From contig NZ_UGQU01000003.1 of assembly GCF_900453205.1 (NCBI RefSeq), positions 372,001 through 436,000 of the forward strand: a DNA stretch of 64,000 bases. Direction: 5' to 3'. Below are positions 54,509 through 62,517 of this stretch, piece after piece. Each line of letters begins with the position of its first letter. The stretch's first letter is position 1. The translations under genes and the position numbers were made by a program. The notes beneath the pieces are model-generated. The model was not told the DNA's origin. It saw only the letters and a list, made by a program, of their open reading frames with translations, and made no database searches. This stretch comes from Moraxella lacunata. Its GTDB lineage: Bacteria; Pseudomonadota; Gammaproteobacteria; Pseudomonadales; Moraxellaceae.

Positions 54509-55015
54509 TTAAGGGGTTTTTGGTTTTAAGTTGGGGTTTAGCTCGTCTGTGGGTTGTCTTGTGTGGACTTGCACCACTTTTGGGCGGTTATCAGGCTGAC
54601 AGACTTCCACACTTTGGGTCTCGGTGCGTACTTTTAATTCATATTGCCACGCTCCACCGTCTTGGTGCAGATAGCGTTCGCTTAATAGATGAATTTTGTT
54701 GCAATGCTTAGGACGAAAGCCTGTGATGACCGCTCGCACTTTGTCAAGTAGGCTAATTGCCCCCTTGTCGTGATGCACACCACGCCCAAAAACGGTAAGT
54801 GAAAAGGTTAATTTACGAGTTTGGACAATGGCGTGCGTGTCGTCCGTCATCTCATAATCCGACCCTTGATAACCAATCAATACCGCCCCAACAGCGTGAA
54901 TAAAGCGATAACTGGCAGGATTATCAGGAAACAAATCCACTTCAATGCTTGGCAAGCCTTGGCGAAGTTTTTCTCGCACACTTGTCAAAATCGCCAAAGT
55001 AACGCTGTCTGTCAT
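54509..55015 (-). CDS. Mu gp37-like head-tail protein
   Basis: From the ATG at 55015 the 168-residue protein shows LRQGLPSIEVDLFPDNPASYRFIHAVGAVLIGYQGSDYE in parts (PSIEVDLFPDNPASY, AVLIGYQGSDYE), as in the DUF1834/Gp37 family of Mu-like phages, thought to sit at the head-tail joint. The ATG overlaps the TGA of the gp36-like gene by one base. The longer frame to 55030 is not needed. Confidence 0.85.
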   Translation of the reverse strand: MTDSVTLAILTSVREKLRQGLPSIEVDLFPDNPASYRFIHAVGAVLIGYQGSDYEMTDDTHAIVQTRKLTFSLTVFGRGVHHDKGAISLLDKVRAVITGFRPKHCNKIHLLSERYLHQDGGAWQYELKVRTETQSVEVCQPDNRPKVVQVHTRQPTDELNPNLKPKTP

Positions 55016-55482
55016 CAGTAACCACTCCAATCTGATTTGCCACGAGAACGCACTCGGTACGCCCCACGCTCTTTTTGTAAGGCGTTTTCGTTTTTGGTAA
55101 GGTCGGTGGCAAACAGGTGCATTTTGCCAGTTTGGACAAGATTTAACATTTTTAAAGCATCGTCATAGGCGGTTTGCAAGGTTTTTGGCATTTCGCTGGC
55201 GTTAATCCGCCGTTTGTGTAGCCAATATCTTGCAATGTCGCCACACCAAGTGTTTAGTAGCGTTGGCACAGATTGCAAAGGCAGAGCATAACGCCCCGCC
55301 AAATAGCCGTCCGCCACTTGACAGGCGTAAGTAATTGCCTTATCCACCACCGCCCAATCAGGCTCAATGCCTTCATAATCATAATGGTTTTCTAGGTCAT
55401 CACGACTAAGCTGGATAAGCTCTACCTTGCTACACAAGGCAACCATATCTTCACGGCTGACATGAGGGGTGGTATGGGTCAT
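55015..55482 (-). CDS. Mu gp36-like protein (DUF1320)
   Basis: The 155-residue product fits DUF1320/gp36: VDKAITYACQVADGYLAGRYALPLQSVPTLLNTWCGDIARYWLH in parts (VADGYLAGRYALPL, CGDIARYWLHKRR). These helical proteins form part of the head-tail connector. The ATG at 55482 lies three bases after the stop of the gene upstream. Confidence 0.87.
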   Translation of the reverse strand: MTHTTPHVSREDMVALCSKVELIQLSRDDLENHYDYEGIEPDWAVVDKAITYACQVADGYLAGRYALPLQSVPTLLNTWCGDIARYWLHKRRINASEMPKTLQTAYDDALKMLNLVQTGKMHLFATDLTKNENALQKERGAYRVRSRGKSDWSGY

Positions 55483-55485
55483 TGG

Positions 55486-55815
55486 TTAAGCCTTTTTACG
55501 AGTGGATTTTTTAGGTTCGGCAGTTTCGGTAGTAGCCACTTCATCGCTCGCTGTGTCGCCATTGGCAGTTTCGTCCACTTGTGGGGCGACTTCATCAAGT
55601 GTTGGCTCAGCTTGTTCTGGTATTGGCTGTGGCTCAAAAACTGGCTCGGATACAGGTTCGACTGGCTCATCTGACACATCATCAAGTAGCGTGGTATGGG
55701 CGGAGACTTCGCTATATACTTCATCTATCAAATCAATGATTTGACCTGTTTCAATGCGTACCAGCTCGCCATTTTGTTCAAGGATTAAAGGCGTATTTAC
55801 TTGCACTTTTTTCAT
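55486..55815 (-). CDS. Mu gp35-like acidic head protein
   Basis: The 109-residue protein opens MKKVQVNTPLILEQNGELVR and then becomes a long acidic Pro/Glu/Val/Asp-rich tail ending KKSTRKKA. The N-terminal FRRG-like beta motif is seen in the small head proteins placed after the capsid gene of Mu-like phages. AAGGAG precedes the ATG. The disordered tail is rich in repeats of EP and VSEP. Function unknown. Confidence 0.65.
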   Translation of the reverse strand: MKKVQVNTPLILEQNGELVRIETGQIIDLIDEVYSEVSAHTTLLDDVSDEPVEPVSEPVFEPQPIPEQAEPTLDEVAPQVDETANGDTASDEVATTETAEPKKSTRKKA

Positions 55816-55825
55816 TACTTGCTCC

Positions 55826-56155
55826 TTATCTTAATAGGACTTTGACGGGTTCGTTTGCACCACTTGCCGATGATAGGGCAAGAAATTGCCCAGTCTCGGA
55901 TTTGATGGCACAGCCTTGGGCATCGGAAGCCACTTTGTCGCCTTGCTCAATCGCACCACCAGATTCCACAATGCCTACGCCCAAAATTTCTACTGCTACG
56001 GACTCGCCAGATTTTGCGTCCACAGGCACGATACCAAAAATAGGGTCATCGGCTGTGGCTTGTTTGCCTTTGGCGGATACAAAACGATTGCCGATAAGCT
56101 CGCTCATTGCCAGCATTGTTACAGCAATGATTGCTGATTTGGTTGGATTTGCCAT
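55826..56155 (-). CDS. DUF2190-like capsid decoration protein
   Basis: From the ATG at 56155 the product is about 109 residues: FGIVPVDAKSGESVAVEILGVGIVESGGAIEQGDKVASDAQGCAI in parts (DAKSGESVAVEILGVG, IEQGDKVASDAQG) matches the DUF2190 fold, a beta-rich small protein that decorates capsids. Its start is four bases from the previous stop. The N terminus is unusual: MANPTKSAIIAVTMLAMSELI is mildly hydrophobic. Confidence 0.72.
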   Translation of the reverse strand: MANPTKSAIIAVTMLAMSELIGNRFVSAKGKQATADDPIFGIVPVDAKSGESVAVEILGVGIVESGGAIEQGDKVASDAQGCAIKSETGQFLALSSASGANEPVKVLLR

Positions 56156-56157
56156 TG

Positions 56158-56409
56158 TTATTCTCCCTGTAAAAGCGTGTTTTTGATGTGATAGCCGTGT
56201 AATGCCCATAGCTCGTTAATGGCATTATCAAAGGCAATTTTACGCCCAATGTTTTCATCAAACTGTTTTGGGTCAATGCAGCCAGATTTGCCAATCACGG
56301 TATAGCCACTTTTTAAAGTTAAAGCACACACGGTGCAGGTTTCGCCAAAGCGGGCATACTCTTCTTTTGCAATCAAGGCTTGCAAGTCTTCTTGGGTAAT
56401 TTTGGTCAT
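56158..56409 (-). CDS. Gp49-like phage protein
   Basis: The 83-residue product from 56409 has CTVCALTLKSGYTVIGKSGC, DPKQFDENIGRKIAFDNAIN and ELWALHGYHIKNTLL, the pattern of the Gp49 (N4/HK97 gp49-like) family, small proteins of unknown job found in many phages, often near structural or replication genes. It sits between the capsid gene and the DUF2190-like gene. Confidence 0.75.
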   Translation of the reverse strand: MTKITQEDLQALIAKEEYARFGETCTVCALTLKSGYTVIGKSGCIDPKQFDENIGRKIAFDNAINELWALHGYHIKNTLLQGE

Positions 56410-56424
56410 TTTAATCTCCAAAGG

Positions 56425-57354
56425 TTAAATCACATTTTCAAACAAAAAGCCACACGCACCGCCCACGACAGCAGCCTTTCTGATGTCGGTATAACGCACA
56501 TATTGCACCTTACCGCCTTCGCCATCATATCTGTCCACGACAGGCAACCCACGACGACGGAAAGTATAGCCAAACGCAGGCACGCCCTCGTCATTGCCAC
56601 TTGGCACTTGGTCTGGGCGGACAATCAGACTGGCAAAATTGCCCCAAATCGGTTTAGTTTGCTTATTGCCCACAGGGATAGACACCGCATTACCGATGAG
56701 AATTTCATCAAGCTCTAACAGCTCTTTTAAGGTGGCGACATTGAGTAAGGGCTTATTGGTACTGTCGCTAATCAGCGAGCGAAGTTTGGCACTTCGACGG
56801 ATTTGGGTGTAGACCTGACCACTTAGCACAAGCGTCTTAGGTGTTACGCCTGCTGCACTACGCACCTGCTCTTTGGCATCGTCAATGATGGTTTGGATAT
56901 CGGCATCGTCTTCTGTCCACTTGGCAGATGCAAAGTCCTTGCTGTGGGCATTGGCATAGACCGATTTTGTTTGGATAAGGCGAGCGATTTCAGCTTCTTG
57001 GCGAAGTTGCACCCCTTGCACCACACGGCGGGTGGCTTTGGCGTGTTCATCAAATTGACTCTCGTGCTGTTCTCGGTAGTCCACGCCTGCGGCTAAGTCG
57101 TGTTCTTCTAGCACCACAGGCATTGTGGTGGACTTATCTAGCGTGATGATGTTGCTGGCTGCACCGACCGCTCGCTCGGTCTCATATTCCACCAGCGAAC
57201 CTTTGCCAAAAACTGGCACCTTAATACCTTCTTTATCGGTATAAACCACAGGCATAATCCGCTCGCCAATAAAGTCCGCCTGCATATAACCTAAGGCAAG
57301 ATTGGTTAAGACCTCGTCTTTGCCACGCAGGTGTGATAGATGTGTTGCACTCAT
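56425..57354 (-). CDS. Major capsid protein
   Basis: The 309-residue product lies downstream of the protease/scaffold gene and reads MSATHLSHLRGKDEVLTNLA, YMQADFIGERIMPVV, VEEHDLAAGVDYREQ-like LEEHDLAAGVDYREQ, TLVLSGQVYTQIRRSAKLRSLI and FGYTFRRRGLPVVDRYDG. These are features of the HK97-fold major capsid proteins of one Mu-like group (family E/P22-like recall), distinct from Mu gpT. AGGAG precedes the ATG. Confidence 0.85.
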   Translation of the reverse strand: MSATHLSHLRGKDEVLTNLALGYMQADFIGERIMPVVYTDKEGIKVPVFGKGSLVEYETERAVGAASNIITLDKSTTMPVVLEEHDLAAGVDYREQHESQFDEHAKATRRVVQGVQLRQEAEIARLIQTKSVYANAHSKDFASAKWTEDDADIQTIIDDAKEQVRSAAGVTPKTLVLSGQVYTQIRRSAKLRSLISDSTNKPLLNVATLKELLELDEILIGNAVSIPVGNKQTKPIWGNFASLIVRPDQVPSGNDEGVPAFGYTFRRRGLPVVDRYDGEGGKVQYVRYTDIRKAAVVGGACGFLFENVI

Positions 57355-57380
57355 GATATGCTCCTAAATGATGTTAAAAA

Positions 57381-58460
57381 TTAAGCCGTACGGCGGGCAG
57401 CTTCTTCATAGCTGATGTTATCGCTTTTCATCAAAGCGACCGCTCGCTCGTGGTGGGTCAGGCTTTCGCTAAAATTTGCCGTGCTTTTGGTGACTTTGTC
57501 GGTCAGGTGCGAATGCTGTTTTGGCAAATTGCCCAAAAATTCTTTAAAGGCGGCTGCCAACGGCTTTTTGTCATCGCCTTCGCCAAAGTCAGCGGTGGTA
57601 TCATTAGGAAATTCGGCAAAGTTTAACACTTGGGTCAAAAGTTCTTTGTCGCAGGGCTTAATCTTGCCGTCTTTGACCAGACTTTCGGCAAAATTGGCAT
57701 TGACCTGATTTGCCACATCTCGCTCTTTTTTGGCTTGTTCGGCTTTAAACTTGGCAAGTTCAGCTTCGGCTTTTTCGGCTCGTGCCACAGCGTCATTTAA
57801 TTCATTCATTGCAGTCTCGCTTTGGTTGTTGGTGGAATTGGGATTGGGGTTGGAATTTGAGTCGTCGGATTTACCATCGCCATCAGTATCGGTTTTTGGC
57901 ATATCGTCCGTGCTTGGATTGGCGGTGTCACCTTCACTTGTAGATGGCTGGCTTTCGCTAAAATTAAAAAACTTAGCAACGATATTTTTAATATCAAAGA
58001 CCAGTTTTTCGCCCTCAGTCAGCTCGCCAAAGCTGACAATGCCGTCCGTGTTGTCATTAAAACTCACAGGCGATAAGCCTTTGACCGCAGGGGGCAACGC
58101 TCCTAAAAACCCAATGTGGCGTAAATACCAGTTATCAGGCTTAGGGTTGCTTGGGTGTTTGGGTGGGTAGAAACTGGCGGAGAGTTTTTTGTAACGCCCT
58201 GATTTGACAAGACCCACAAAGCCTTCGTCCATTTCGCCAAATTCTGCATACAGTTTGTCGCCTTTGGCGGATAGGGATTTGACCCAGCCATAAGCAGGAG
58301 CGTTGTCGTCTGGGTGTCCGATGACGATGGGGGCTTCGTGAAAGCTTGGATTGTAGCCATTTGCAATGGCATTAAGGTCATCGGGCGTGATAGTAACTTC
58401 TTTGCCCGAGTTGTCGGCTCGTGTACCAGCGATAAAGATTTCGTGTTGTAAGGTTTGCAT
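57381..58460 (-). CDS. Capsid maturation protease with scaffold (Mu I-like)
   Basis: The N-terminal domain has APIVIGHPDDNAPAYGWVKSL, KLYAEFGEMDEGFVGLVKSGRYKKLSASFYPP in part, and LRHIGFLGALPPAVKGL, which matches the Mu I protein family. The C-terminal 200 residues contain an acidic linker and a coiled coil (DAVARAEKAEAELAKFKAEQ) as expected of a fused scaffold. The ATG at 58460 is preferred; a TTG lies 12 bases upstream. A late promoter copy stands about 25 bp upstream, so leader RNA is short. Confidence 0.88.
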   Translation of the reverse strand: MQTLQHEIFIAGTRADNSGKEVTITPDDLNAIANGYNPSFHEAPIVIGHPDDNAPAYGWVKSLSAKGDKLYAEFGEMDEGFVGLVKSGRYKKLSASFYPPKHPSNPKPDNWYLRHIGFLGALPPAVKGLSPVSFNDNTDGIVSFGELTEGEKLVFDIKNIVAKFFNFSESQPSTSEGDTANPSTDDMPKTDTDGDGKSDDSNSNPNPNSTNNQSETAMNELNDAVARAEKAEAELAKFKAEQAKKERDVANQVNANFAESLVKDGKIKPCDKELLTQVLNFAEFPNDTTADFGEGDDKKPLAAAFKEFLGNLPKQHSHLTDKVTKSTANFSESLTHHERAVALMKSDNISYEEAARRTA

Positions 58461-58486
58461 AACAAAATCCAATGTAATTTTGGGCT

Positions 58487-58536
58487 ATTATGCAAAATTT
58501 TGGTATTATGGTCTTTTAAAGCGTTTTAAGAAATTC
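58487..58536 (-). promoter_or_regulatory. Predicted late promoter, copy 1 (scaffold and head genes)
   Basis: On the minus strand CTTAAAACGCTTTAAAAG plus ACC (58535-58510) is followed after exactly 17 bp by CATAAT (58492-58487). One base differs from the other two copies in the centre and the AT-rich flank is diverged. The 58537-58692 stretch behind it is non-coding. Confidence 0.68.
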
Positions 58537-58692
58537 GGTGGGGAATTTAAGAATTTTACTAGGATTTGAAAAATGGGCAATTTTAGGGGCTTGGGGGTGG
58601 TATATAGGCAAATATGGGGATTTGGTGGGATAAGGGCGTTAAAAGCGGTTTTGACCGTTTTTGACCGCCTTTTGTGGGGCGTTTGGATAACA

Positions 58693-59034
58693 TCAATCGT
58701 CCCACAAGGAGAATTGGCGGGTATTAAACTCAAATTGGCGTTGTTCTTTGATGATGGCGTAAATGCGTTGCAAGGTTACGCCATACTTTTTGGCAAGCTC
58801 ATCGTGGTTGTCACCTGTAAACTCGTCATAGATTTGGCGGTTGCGACGGGCGGCTTTGCCAGAGATGTTTTTTGGAATGTACAAATTCTCCCCGCCAAAT
58901 TCGTCAAGCACGGTATCGGTACTTTCTTCGGCAATGGCGGTCGCCTGTGTCTTATCCACGCCTTGACCGAGCAGGGCGTGATAAATGATGTCATATAGGG
59001 CTTGACTAAATTCGTGTTGGCGGGATTTGCTCAT
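58693..59034 (-). CDS. Mor/C-family transcriptional activator
   Basis: The 113-residue protein matches Mor and C of phage Mu: an N-terminal dimerisation helix region, GENLYIPKN, RNRQIYDEFTGDNHDELAKKYGVTLQRIYAII in part, where the last 25 residues are the helix-turn-helix. Mor switches on middle and C late transcription in Mu. Only one such gene lies in the window, so it may do both jobs here, and the three shared promoter elements are its natural targets. It is the last early-region gene before the late genes. Confidence 0.9.
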   Translation of the reverse strand: MSKSRQHEFSQALYDIIYHALLGQGVDKTQATAIAEESTDTVLDEFGGENLYIPKNISGKAARRNRQIYDEFTGDNHDELAKKYGVTLQRIYAIIKEQRQFEFNTRQFSLWDD

Positions 59035-59049
59035 TTTGGCTTCCTTTGG

Positions 59050-59523
59050 TTAAGTGTTGGTTTGGTTTGGTTTTTCTACCCGTTTACGCCAGTTTTTTAG
59101 GCGTTCTATGATGTTGCTGGCTTGCTCACTATCCAAATCATCTATGGCGGTTTTGGCTTGATTTTGGATATAGCTTGCCAGTGCTTGCTCACTCTCATTT
59201 CTAACCGCTCCCAGTGCGTGTAAATCCAGCCACAGATGACGGATAAGTTTGATTTGTTGTTCTATGTCAAGACTTGCCTTATCGTCTATGGGCTTTGGGT
59301 CTTTTTTCTTGTGTGTTACCACAAACCCAAGCTGCTTTAACCTTGTCAATACCTTGTTTAATTCACTAACATTCATCGCTTTGGTGCTGTCTTTGCCAGT
59401 CATACCCACAAGGAGTGAGCGGTAAGTGTCGTCATCAAGGCACAGTTTACTTTTGCCGATATGGATAAGCTGAATGAGTTTGGGCTTATTTAATGCACCT
59501 CGTTTAGTTTTATATTGGCTCAT
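59050..59523 (-). CDS. gemA: GemA-like protein (DUF1018)
   Basis: From the ATG at 59523 the 157-residue product reads SQYKTKRGALNKPKLIQLIHIGKSKLCLDDDTYRSLLVGMTGKDSTKAMNVSEL in parts (LIQLIHIGKSKLCLDD, YRSLLVGMTGKDSTKAM), the GemA/DUF1018 signature. GemA of Mu modulates host gene expression and DNA supercoiling. It precedes mor by 15 bp, as in Mu. The open frame to 59556 is longer but has no site. Confidence 0.9.
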   Translation of the reverse strand: MSQYKTKRGALNKPKLIQLIHIGKSKLCLDDDTYRSLLVGMTGKDSTKAMNVSELNKVLTRLKQLGFVVTHKKKDPKPIDDKASLDIEQQIKLIRHLWLDLHALGAVRNESEQALASYIQNQAKTAIDDLDSEQASNIIERLKNWRKRVEKPNQTNT

Positions 59524-59591
59524 TTTGATTTTCCTTAAATTGGTGATGATAAGCAAGGCTTGCCCCTGCTTATCATTTGGGCTTGGTGTGT

Positions 59592-59879
59592 TTAATTAAC
59601 GGCTTCTTTTAGCCCTTTGCCCGCCTTAAATGATGGGACTTTTTTGGCTGGCACTTGGATTTTTTCGCCTGTTTTGGGGTTACGCCCTTTACGCTCCTTG
59701 CAATGCTTAACCTTAAATACACCAAAATCCTTAAATGACACATCATAACCCTCTGCCAATGCACTTGTAATTACTGAAAGTGTCGTGTCAAGAATTGCCT
59801 TTGTGGTTGTTTGAGTATAGCCTGATTGCTCAGCAATTTGAGCAACAATTTCTGGTTTGATTTTGATTTTCTTAGACAT
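59592..59879 (-). CDS. HU-family DNA-binding protein
   Basis: The 95-residue protein has the HU/IHF pattern with VAQIAEQSGYTQTTTKAILDTTLSVI, DVSFKDFGVFKVKHCKERKGRNPKTGEKIQVPAKKVPSFKAGKGLKEAV in parts (GRNPKTGEKIQVPAKK, PSFKAGKGLKEAV). HU bends DNA and helps form the Mu transpososome and enhancer loops; Mu uses host HU, but this prophage carries its own copy among early genes. Confidence 0.93.
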   Translation of the reverse strand: MSKKIKIKPEIVAQIAEQSGYTQTTTKAILDTTLSVITSALAEGYDVSFKDFGVFKVKHCKERKGRNPKTGEKIQVPAKKVPSFKAGKGLKEAVN

Positions 59880-59957
59880 AATGTTTACCTTTTAAAAAAA
59901 TGGTCTGTTGGGACAATGACAAGGCGACCAACTCTTGCCATTGTTTTGATTTAGGGG

Positions 59958-60584
59958 TTAAAGATTGGCAAAATCAAGGCTAATCTGCTGATATTTGCCG
60001 TATTCATCTCGTTCATAAAACCGCATATACTCTTTTGATGAGATGACTTGGGTGGCATCACTGATGGCTTGCATTGCTTTTTGCCATTTGTCATCAACGA
60101 TGTTAAGACTACGCAAAGACAAAACACGGCGGATATTGATTTTGCCTTCTTTATCCACTGCAAAGGCGTTATCAATGATGGCTTTGATGTTGTCGTTGCT
60201 GTCGGCTGTCCACTCACGCAGACATTCGTCAATGAGTGATTTTGCAACCTGCAAGCGTTCGTCAAAGACCAAGTTATCTTGGATAGCAATTTGCACCTTG
60301 TATTTGCCATCAAAGCTCATCAAAGACACATTGCCTTTTTTACCGCCAATATGAGTATCGTACTCTTGAGCGGAGAGTTCCACGAAGTTGTGAAATTCAG
60401 CAAAAAACTGCTCTTTGATAGACCGCATTTGAATTTGTAGGCTTAGGGCTTGTTTGACAAGGTTAATGACAGTTTCGTCTCTTAGCTTGTCAATTTCCTT
60501 GATTTTATCAAGGGGGATAAGGTGTCCTTTGTCATTTAGGCGGTAGCCGTCTGGGATTGGGGCATTGGGGGTTTGGGGTGTCAT
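59958..60584 (-). CDS. DUF3164-family early phage protein
   Basis: The 208-residue product matches DUF3164: IPDGYRLNDKGHLIPLDKIKEIDKLRDE, in part GYRLNDKGHLIPLDKI, then GGKKGNVSLMSFDGKYKVQI and RVLSLRSLNIVDDKWQKAM. This family occurs in the early region of Mu-like phages next to GemA; it has no assigned reaction. It is soluble, with a helical centre. Gap of 78 bp to HU. Confidence 0.85.
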   Translation of the reverse strand: MTPQTPNAPIPDGYRLNDKGHLIPLDKIKEIDKLRDETVINLVKQALSLQIQMRSIKEQFFAEFHNFVELSAQEYDTHIGGKKGNVSLMSFDGKYKVQIAIQDNLVFDERLQVAKSLIDECLREWTADSNDNIKAIIDNAFAVDKEGKINIRRVLSLRSLNIVDDKWQKAMQAISDATQVISSKEYMRFYERDEYGKYQQISLDFANL

Positions 60585-60602
60585 AAAATTACTCCGTTTG
60601 GA

Positions 60603-60833
60603 TTAGCAATCATTGTTTCGTTCGTGAAATCTATCTTGGGCTTCTAATGCCTCATCTTCGTTGTGAGCCAAAACTACAAGATATTGATTAAAGGCTAGCC
60701 TTTCAGTCAAAAAGTAAGAAAACTTACCTTCGCACATATGTTGATTGCACTTATGGGCGACTTCTAGGGCTTCGTCTTTGTTGTGAGCCCGAACTTCCAT
60801 TGAAATGGTGTCAATTTGGGGTTTGGTGGTCAT
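60603..60833 (-). CDS. Small early phage protein, unknown function
   Basis: The 76-residue product (TKPQIDTISMEVRAHNKDEAL onward) contains two related halves: EVRAHNKDEALEVAHKC and VLAHNEDEALEAQDRFHE, suggesting an internal duplication of a helix motif AHNxDEALE. It lies in a tight early-gene array. No family is recognised. Confidence 0.6.
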   Translation of the reverse strand: MTTKPQIDTISMEVRAHNKDEALEVAHKCNQHMCEGKFSYFLTERLAFNQYLVVLAHNEDEALEAQDRFHERNNDC

Positions 60834-60855
60834 AAAGTTACTCCGATTGGGTTGA

Positions 60856-61104
60856 TTAAGTTAATTCAAGATAACGACATTGCAAAGTGTGAGCAGTCAT
60901 AAACAGTCGCATTTTTAGCAGGTCATCGTCATTGTCTTGGTTGAGTTTGAATAAATCATCTTTGGCAGTTATAATCGCCGTTGCCAGTTTTTCTTTGTCA
61001 AGTTCGCCACGCTTAATCAAAATCTGCAGGGCTTCATCTAGCATTAGCAAGCCTAGCGAGTTTTTGGCGTCGGTCTTGTCATCAATGTGTAAAATCATTG
61101 GCAT
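60856..61104 (-). CDS. Small early phage protein, unknown function
   Basis: An 82-residue acidic helical product (MPMILHIDDKTDAKNSLGLL then LKLNQDNDDDLLKMRLFM-like) in the early array, with no membrane segment or known motif. Spacing of 9-22 bp to its neighbours supports co-transcription. Confidence 0.6.
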   Translation of the reverse strand: MPMILHIDDKTDAKNSLGLLMLDEALQILIKRGELDKEKLATAIITAKDDLFKLNQDNDDDLLKMRLFMTAHTLQCRYLELT

Positions 61105-61113
61105 AACACACTC

Positions 61114-61341
61114 CTACAAGGTCAGCACAAACAACATAGCAACCATCAGCACCATCACGCAGATAAGCAGTAGGATAATCCAACCTGCTTGACGGTTTTG
61201 GCGGAGCTTGATTTGTGATAATTCAAAACGCATACCATCTAGCTCTTGGCGTTTGCCTTGTAAGATAAGATACTGACCAACCGTTAAGGGGTTGGCAAGT
61301 TTCTCAGGGGTGATGTGTGTGTTTTTGGAATGCTTATTCAT
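61114..61341 (-). CDS. Small membrane-anchored early phage protein
   Basis: The 75-residue product has a charged N-terminal half with a predicted coiled coil (GKRQELDGMRFELSQIKLRQ) and a C-terminal transmembrane helix (IILLLICVMVLMVAMLFV). It lies 27 bp after muB. The layout resembles small Mu early proteins of unknown role, possibly acting at the membrane during takeover. Confidence 0.62.
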   Translation of the reverse strand: MNKHSKNTHITPEKLANPLTVGQYLILQGKRQELDGMRFELSQIKLRQNRQAGWIILLLICVMVLMVAMLFVLTL

Positions 61342-61368
61342 GGCTTTTTCCTTAAAATTAAATCAAGT

Positions 61369-62508
61369 TTAAATACTTTTGATAATATCGCCATCTACCC
61401 TATCAAAACCCAAATAAACGGTTTCGTTCATGGCATGGGCGACTAGGTTATTGACCGCCAAAGGATAAAGCAGACTGTGTTCGTGCGTGCCAGCTTTGGT
61501 GCGAGATTTAACGGTTAGACGCTGACTTATGGCATCAAGAGCGGACTCATCTAGGATTTGTTTAATATCGCCCCCTGCTCGCTCAAATTTGTGCTTTAAG
61601 TAACCCGCCAATTTACCATCGGTCAAAGGCTCTAAGGTGGCAAGCTCACAGCGTTGCACCACTTCACGCACGGTAGGGTTATTTTCAGCCAGCTTGGTGG
61701 CAAGCTCGGTCTGTCCAATCAGCACAATGCCAAGCAAGCGGTCAAAGCCTGCTTTTAACTCATAAAAGCGTTTTAGGTGCTTTAAGGTGGGAATGGGCAA
61801 ACCGTGAGCCTCCTCAATGACAATCAAGTGGCGATTGCCCGCCTTGTGGCTTTCGGTCAGAGCCTTATGGATTTGGCGAAAGCGAGCCTCTGGGCTTCTT
61901 TTGGGTTTTTCGCTTGGGGCGACTGCTTCTAGGATAGCCTCGGCAATGTGTACCGATTTTAAGGTTTTGCCCTTGATGTCATTATCCTCCATCGCCAGCA
62001 CATACGGCTCAATGAGAGTGGTGGCTTTGCCGTCCTTAAAAAGTCGGTCGTGCAAATCCTCACGCAGGGTAGATTTGCCTGCACCGCTCTCGCCAATGAC
62101 CGCAAGAAACCCACCATTACTCGCCACATCATATAGGCGTTCACGGATATAGCGGACATCGTCAGATTTAAAAATATCGTCCGATGAGCGGATTTCGTCA
62201 TCAAAGGGGTCTTTGGCGAGCCCAAAATGGCGACGGGTCTGTGGGTTTAGGGTGGATTTTCTAAGTAGCATAAGTTCATCCTTATCTTGACTTATGGGGG
62301 TTTTTAGGTTTTGGCTTTGGGTCAAAATGCTTGGTACGCTGACCCCATTTTTTACAAAATAGTCGGCAAGATTTGCCTTAAATGCTTTGGTATTTTTGCT
62401 TGGAAAAACACCGTGAACCACAGCATTAACAAGAGCGGTTTTGCTAATGCCCAGCTCATTTGCCACGGTCTGATAAGATTTTCCAAGCTTGTTAAAGGCG
62501 GTTTTCAT
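61369..62508 (-). CDS. MuB-like target DNA activator ATPase
   Basis: The 379-residue AAA+ ATPase has an N-terminal helix-turn-helix (YQTVANELGISKTALVNAV), Walker A GESGAGKSTLREDL, Walker B HLIVIEEAHGLP and a C-terminal MuB-like domain. MuB binds target DNA, activates MuA and gives target immunity. It begins 9 bp after the transposase stop. Confidence 0.93.
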   Translation of the reverse strand: MKTAFNKLGKSYQTVANELGISKTALVNAVVHGVFPSKNTKAFKANLADYFVKNGVSVPSILTQSQNLKTPISQDKDELMLLRKSTLNPQTRRHFGLAKDPFDDEIRSSDDIFKSDDVRYIRERLYDVASNGGFLAVIGESGAGKSTLREDLHDRLFKDGKATTLIEPYVLAMEDNDIKGKTLKSVHIAEAILEAVAPSEKPKRSPEARFRQIHKALTESHKAGNRHLIVIEEAHGLPIPTLKHLKRFYELKAGFDRLLGIVLIGQTELATKLAENNPTVREVVQRCELATLEPLTDGKLAGYLKHKFERAGGDIKQILDESALDAISQRLTVKSRTKAGTHEHSLLYPLAVNNLVAHAMNETVYLGFDRVDGDIIKSI

Positions 62509-62517
62509 TCCTCATCC

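Noticed and set aside
58573..58998. A 141-codon plus-strand frame opposite the Mor/C gene
   Set aside because: The minus-strand product clearly matches the Mor/C family and the opposite frame shows no motif.
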